Shown in pieces: positions 61,035 to 64,000 of a stretch of 64,000 nt of DNA. Below the pieces are notes generated by a model. It ran no database searches. It had not been told where the DNA came from and saw only the letters and a list, made by a program, of their open reading frames with translations. How positions within the stretch are numbered: position 1 is the stretch's first letter; the number at the start of each line of letters is the position of its first letter. The DNA is from Pacificispira sp002696645 (GTDB taxonomy: Bacteria; Pseudomonadota; Alphaproteobacteria; UBA8366; Aestuariispiraceae): NCBI RefSeq assembly GCF_048892425.1, contig NZ_JBLZHU010000005.1, positions 186,001 to 250,000 of the forward strand. The letters are read 5' to 3'. A program made the position numbers and the translations under genes.

Positions 61035-61119
61035 GTCATTTCCGCGCAGGCGGAAATCCAGAGACATAGGCAAGAATGATGAGTGCCGCTCTGGACCCCG
61101 GATCAAGTCCGGGGTGACC
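61035..61119 (-). repeat. Composite palindromic repeat, copy 2 (inverted relative to copy 1)
   Basis: Read on the minus strand it is the hairpin ACCCCGGA-CTTGA-TCCGGGGT (61095-61115) followed by CCAG, then after about 35 bases TCTGGATTTCCGCCTGCGCG and GAAATGAC (61035-61065). The order of parts matches copy 1 at 57580-57660, which lies on the plus strand. Confidence 0.7.
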
Positions 61120-61132
61120 TTGAATGTTTGAT

Positions 61133-61158
61133 CCGTTATGTCGGTGTTTGAAGGGGCA
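61133..61158. repeat. 26-base direct repeat, copy 2
   Basis: Second copy of the livF 3' end, with no reading frame behind it. It differs from 60994-61019 by a single base. Confidence 0.85.
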
Positions 61159-61206
61159 TGTATTTGTCTGCGCCCGTGGCGGAGGGGTTTGACAACTCGC
61201 ACATTT

Positions 61207-61307
61207 CTCATCCTGAGGAGCGGCGACGCCGCGTCTCGAAGGAGGGATTGTAAGTCGGGTGCTTTCAGGGGGCTCATCCTTCGAGACGCTGCGCTCCTCA
61301 GGATGAG
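61207..61307. repeat. Large inverted repeat (CTCATCCTGAGGAGCG family)
   Basis: The left arm (61207-61243, CTCATCCTGAGGAGCG then GCGTCTCGAAGGA) pairs with the right arm (61277-61307, TCCTTCGAGACGC then GCGCTCCTCAGGATGAG) almost base for base, about 30 pairs. This wording is common as a dispersed repeat in Alphaproteobacteria. In RNA it would make a very stable hairpin behind livF. Confidence 0.75.
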
Positions 61308-61427
61308 GGTGCAATGACTTCCACCTGACAGAAGAGTGTAGCCGTTTTATTCACGACATCCGGTTCTTGCGAAGGTCTATTGGGATGTGGAAAACTGATG
61401 GCTGGTTCCAAAGAAAAGAGGTTTCCG

Positions 61428-62054
61428 ATGATATCAGCGGATACGGCCTTTGTGGCGATTGATGTGCAGAATGACTTTTGTCCGGGCGGTGCCCTGGCTG
61501 TTGCAGAAGGCGACCAGGTCGTTCCCGTGATCAACCGCATGATGCCGCGCTTTCCAGTCAAGGTGCTGACCCAGGACTGGCATCCGGCGGATCATTTTTC
61601 TTTTGCAGCCAACAATCCGGGGGCAGAGGCTTTCAGCCTGATCGATGCGCCCTATGGGCCGCAGGTGATGTGGCCGATCCATTGCGTTCAAGGCAGTGCG
61701 GGGGCGGCCTTTCATCCCAAATTACAGATCGATTGCGCTGATCTGATCATCCGCAAAGGCTATCGCAGTCATATCGATTCCTATTCCGCTTTTTTTGAGA
61801 ATGACCATACAACGCCGACCGGGCTGGAGGGATACTTGCGGGACCGGGGCGTGCAGTCTGTTGTCATGGCGGGGCTGGCGACAGACTTCTGTGTGCGGTT
61901 TTCTGCCGTCGATGCAGCGAAGCTGGGATTTGATGTGACGGTCCTGGAAGATGGCTGTCGCGCGATTGATATGGATGGATCCTTGGCGGCAGCCATGGCG
62001 GAAATGGCAGAGCATAATGTGGCAGTTGTTCCCAGCGCCGATTACGCGGTGTAA
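61428..62054 (+). CDS. pncA: Nicotinamidase / pyrazinamidase
   Basis: A 208-residue isochorismatase-fold amidase, deaminating nicotinamide to nicotinate in NAD salvage. The catalytic aspartate is in FVAIDVQNDFCPGGAL, metal ligands are in TQDWHPADHFSFA, the lysine in IIRKGYRSHIDSYSAFF and the cysteine in GLATDFCVRFSA, so all key residues are present. ATG 61428 follows AAGAGG; ATG 61398 is also in frame but its codons are not family-like. Confidence 0.92.
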   Translation: MISADTAFVAIDVQNDFCPGGALAVAEGDQVVPVINRMMPRFPVKVLTQDWHPADHFSFAANNPGAEAFSLIDAPYGPQVMWPIHCVQGSAGAAFHPKLQIDCADLIIRKGYRSHIDSYSAFFENDHTTPTGLEGYLRDRGVQSVVMAGLATDFCVRFSAVDAAKLGFDVTVLEDGCRAIDMDGSLAAAMAEMAEHNVAVVPSADYAV

Positions 62055-62137
62055 TTCCCCTTTTCTCTTGTGTGAAATACTGCTAAAGCCCATCAACCCT
62101 GATGGGGCGATGATTTTACGGCAAAAGGGATGATGTG

Positions 62138-62572
62138 ATGGGCGCTGGATATGCTGGGGATATAACGCCGAAAGAGGCGTGGAAACTGTTGAGCGAAGAG
62201 CCTGATGCGGTCTTGGTGGATGTACGCACAGCGGCGGAATGGCAGTTTGTGGGTGTCCCTGTCCTGAACAGTTTGTCCAAGCAGCCGGTTCTGGTTGAAT
62301 GGATTCGGTTTCCCGGCGGTGCCCCAAATCCGGAATTTGTTGCACAAGTGAAAGAGGCCGTCTCTGAAAGTGCAGGTGATGCGGATCCGGCAATTGTGTT
62401 TCTGTGTCGATCCGGTCAGCGCAGCCAAGGCGCTGCCGCAGCCCTGACTCAAGAAGGGTTCAGCCGCTGTTACAATATCCTGGAAGGGTTTGAAGGCGAT
62501 AAGAATGCTGATGGTCAGCGCGGCAAAGCCGGTGGCTGGAAAGTGGCTGGACTGCCCTGGGCCCAGGGTTGA
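62138..62572 (+). CDS. Rhodanese-like domain protein
   Basis: A 144-residue single-domain rhodanese. VLVDVRTAAEWQFVGVP opens the fold, and the active-site loop is FLCRSGQRSQGAA with the persulfide cysteine in place. FEGDKNADGQRGKAGGWKVAGLPW is a conserved tail of this small group. ATG 62138 follows AAAAGGG. It lies 25 bases before metZ; rhodanese-metZ adjacency suggests sulfur delivery to homocysteine synthesis, though this is only context. Confidence 0.87.
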   Translation: MGAGYAGDITPKEAWKLLSEEPDAVLVDVRTAAEWQFVGVPVLNSLSKQPVLVEWIRFPGGAPNPEFVAQVKEAVSESAGDADPAIVFLCRSGQRSQGAAAALTQEGFSRCYNILEGFEGDKNADGQRGKAGGWKVAGLPWAQG

Positions 62573-62597
62573 TTTATTTAATTAGAAAGAGATCGTG

Positions 62598-63797
62598 ATG
62601 GATAGCGGTAAACCTGAAATCGGTGCGGGACGGCGGTATCGCCAACAGACGGAATTGGTGCGGGGCGGCCTGGAGCGCACGGATTTTCGGGAAACCAGTG
62701 AAGGCCTGTTTCTGACCTCTGGCTATATCTATGATAATGCGGAACAGGCAGAAGCCTCGTTTAAGGGCGAAACCACCAATTTCATGTATTCCCGCTATGC
62801 CAATCCCACCGTTGGCATGTTTGAAGAGCGCCTGGCGCTGCTGGAAGGCGCAGAAGGATGCCGCGCGACGTCCAGTGGGATGGCTGCTGTCTTTCATGCG
62901 CTGGCCTGCTTTCTGGGCCAGGGCAAGCGGCTGGTCGCGTCCCGCGCATTGTTCAGTTCCTGCTATAACATTTGTAATGACATCCTGCCGCGCTTTGGCG
63001 TGCAGACAACTTTTGTCGATGGGCATGACCTGAACCAGTGGGAAGATGCCCTGAAACAGCCGACCGATGCGGTGTTTCTGGAAAGCCCCTCCAACCCGAT
63101 GCTGGATTTGGTGGATATCGAGGCAGTGTGTAAACTTGCCAAAAAGGCGGGCGCCCGTGTTGTTGTTGATAACGTATTCGCCACCCCGATGTTGCAGCGC
63201 CCGCTGGCATTGGGGGCGGATATCGTCACCTATTCCGCGACCAAACATATCGATGGCCAGGGCCGCACAATGGGGGGCGCAGTATTGAGCACCAATGCCT
63301 TCCTGAAGGATGTGTTTGAACCCCTGTATCGCCATACCGGCCCGTCGATGAGCCCGTTTAACGCCTGGGTCATGCTGAAAGGGCTGGAGACACTGCCGCT
63401 GCGCGTCGAAAGAATGTGTCAGAATGCCGACAAGGTCGCCCGGTTCCTGGAAGCCCATTCCGCCGTGATATTGGTGCGGTATCCTGGTTTGGAAAGCCAT
63501 CCCCAGCATAACCTGGCCAAGCGCCAGATGACGGGTTTTGGCACCCTGGTCACCTTTGCGCTGCCCGGCGGGAAGGCTCAGGCGTTCAAATTCCTGAACG
63601 GCATGCGGCTGTTTGATATATCCAACAATCTGGGAGATGCAAAAAGCCTGGCAACCCATCCCGCAACCACGACCCACCAGAAACTGAAGCCCGAGGAACG
63701 ACAGGCCCTTGGCATCGATGATGGCACAATCCGCCTTTCCATCGGTCTGGAAGATGTCGATGATCTGATCGAGGACCTGGATCAGGCGCTTGCGTGA
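62598..63797 (+). CDS. metZ: O-succinylhomoserine sulfhydrylase
   Basis: A 399-residue Cys/Met-metabolism PLP enzyme making homocysteine from O-succinylhomoserine and sulfide. The PLP lysine lies in TYSATKHIDGQGRTMGGAVL; TELVRGGLERTDFRETSEGLFLTSGYIYD and SRYANPTVGMFEERLALLEGAE are typical of MetZ. It is shorter than MetY, as expected. ATG 62598 is used (GTG 62595 adjoins it). With metY at 12565 the window has two parallel sulfhydrylation enzymes. Confidence 0.92.
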   Translation: MDSGKPEIGAGRRYRQQTELVRGGLERTDFRETSEGLFLTSGYIYDNAEQAEASFKGETTNFMYSRYANPTVGMFEERLALLEGAEGCRATSSGMAAVFHALACFLGQGKRLVASRALFSSCYNICNDILPRFGVQTTFVDGHDLNQWEDALKQPTDAVFLESPSNPMLDLVDIEAVCKLAKKAGARVVVDNVFATPMLQRPLALGADIVTYSATKHIDGQGRTMGGAVLSTNAFLKDVFEPLYRHTGPSMSPFNAWVMLKGLETLPLRVERMCQNADKVARFLEAHSAVILVRYPGLESHPQHNLAKRQMTGFGTLVTFALPGGKAQAFKFLNGMRLFDISNNLGDAKSLATHPATTTHQKLKPEERQALGIDDGTIRLSIGLEDVDDLIEDLDQALA

Positions 63798-63807
63798 CCC
63801 CGCTGTT

Positions 63808-64000
63808 TCAGCGCATCACAAACCGTAATTCGAAGCTGCGCCGCTGTTTCGTCCGCTTAGGGGTGACATGACTGCGGTGCAGCGTGAATTGATCATGAAT
63901 TATAAAATCGCCCAATTGCACTGGCGGCACCCAATGGGGCAAGCGATCCAACGTTTCGCCAAATACTTCCAGATCAAGCGTGCCTTGAGCATTGGACGGC
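63808..64000 (-). CDS. Fe(II)/2-oxoglutarate-type dioxygenase-like protein, C-terminal part
   Basis: A minus-strand frame enters from the right edge and stops at TGA 63808-63810, giving 63 codons: LDLEVFGETLDRLPHWVPPV, then LGDFIIHDQFTLHRSHVT and a basic end (RRSFELRFVMR). The GD-hydrophobic-H-x-x-x-x-H-R-S layout is like the distal histidine/arginine end of phytanoyl-CoA dioxygenase-like proteins. The N-terminal part with the HxD ligands is outside the window, so the family call is tentative. It converges on metZ with ten bases between. Confidence 0.55.
   Translation of the reverse strand, partial: PSNAQGTLDLEVFGETLDRLPHWVPPVQLGDFIIHDQFTLHRSHVTPKRTKQRRSFELRFVMR

Larger units (their letters stand above)
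61013..61427. other. Repeat-filled intergenic region between livF and pncA
   Basis: About 415 bases with no gene. It holds a direct duplication of the livF 3' end, composite repeat copy 2 and a large inverted repeat. Any pncA promoter must be in the last 110 bases (61310-61427), which look free of repeats. Confidence 0.75.

Noticed and set aside
62574..63677. 367-codon antisense frame over metZ
   Set aside because: Shadow of metZ, whose PLP lysine and family motifs are all on the plus strand.
1..64000. CRISPR array, rRNA operon or insertion sequence
   Set aside because: I found no regularly spaced repeats with unique spacers, no rRNA sequence and no transposase gene in the window.

Overview
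The window looks like a chromosomal segment of an alphaproteobacterium, probably free-living and heterotrophic. The evidence is the moderately GC-rich sequence with short gene spacing, alphaproteobacterial small families (DUF1192, DUF1289), a polyamine operon with a putrescine aminotransferase, a propionyl-CoA synthetase, and short dispersed palindromic repeats of the kind common in that class. The genus cannot be fixed from sequence reading alone. Both edges cut genes: an acyl-CoA ligase on the left and an Fe(II)/2-oxoglutarate-type dioxygenase-like gene on the right.

Layout. 1-7.9 kb: acyl-CoA ligase, oligoendopeptidase F, CorA, two medium-chain reductases, a DUF1192 protein and a secreted Sel1-like protein. 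8.0-11.0 kb: an accessory block read leftwards. It has a long polymorphic-toxin-like protein with a C-terminal ParB-like tip, an overlapping immunity-like gene, then a detached copy of the toxin tip and a second immunity-like gene. 11.4-15.1 kb: 3-hydroxybutyrate dehydrogenase, a structured RNA with terminator, then metY, an alpha/beta hydrolase and a hot-dog thioesterase. 15.1-21.3 kb: leftward polyamine uptake and breakdown genes (spuC, potD-H-I-A) ending in greB. 21.5-30.8 kb: prpE, an ArsR/DUF318-permease pair, DUF1289 and YcaQ-like genes, a DMT transporter with proC, TerB-like and YbjN-like genes, and a 2-hydroxyacid dehydrogenase.

30.8-38.4 kb is a tightly overlapping leftward operon: DUF1185 protein, alpha/beta hydrolase, flavin reductase with an extra C-terminal domain, luciferase-like monooxygenase and aldehyde dehydrogenase, divergent from a LysR regulator. 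Its logic resembles the Rut pyrimidine pathway, and it probably oxidises and opens an unknown ring or amide. 38.5-45.8 kb carries an envelope glycolipid or exopolysaccharide-type set: FAD monooxygenase, NodB-like deacetylase, FemAB-like acyltransferase, methyltransferase, flippase-like protein, GT2 and a GT-C membrane transferase.

46.2-51.2 kb: a DeoR/GlpR regulator with a Ugp-type ABC importer, with an intra-operon terminator behind the binding-protein gene. 51.3-52.6 kb: the mobile mystery protein A/B pair (XRE regulator plus Fic protein) behind two matching inverted repeats, beside tRNA-Arg(CCT). 52.6-56.1 kb: glyoxalase, a fused SpmA-SpmB protein and an unassigned polytopic membrane protein. 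56.2-61.3 kb: a Liv-type ABC importer whose membrane and ATPase genes are bracketed by inverted copies of a composite repeat. 61.4-64 kb: nicotinamidase, a rhodanese, metZ and the cut dioxygenase-like gene.

The most unusual items are the toxin/orphan-tip/immunity block, the flavin-dependent catabolic operon with its fused flavin reductase, the possible RNA switch before metY, the twin operators before the mobile mystery pair, and the repeat-associated duplication of the livF 3' end.
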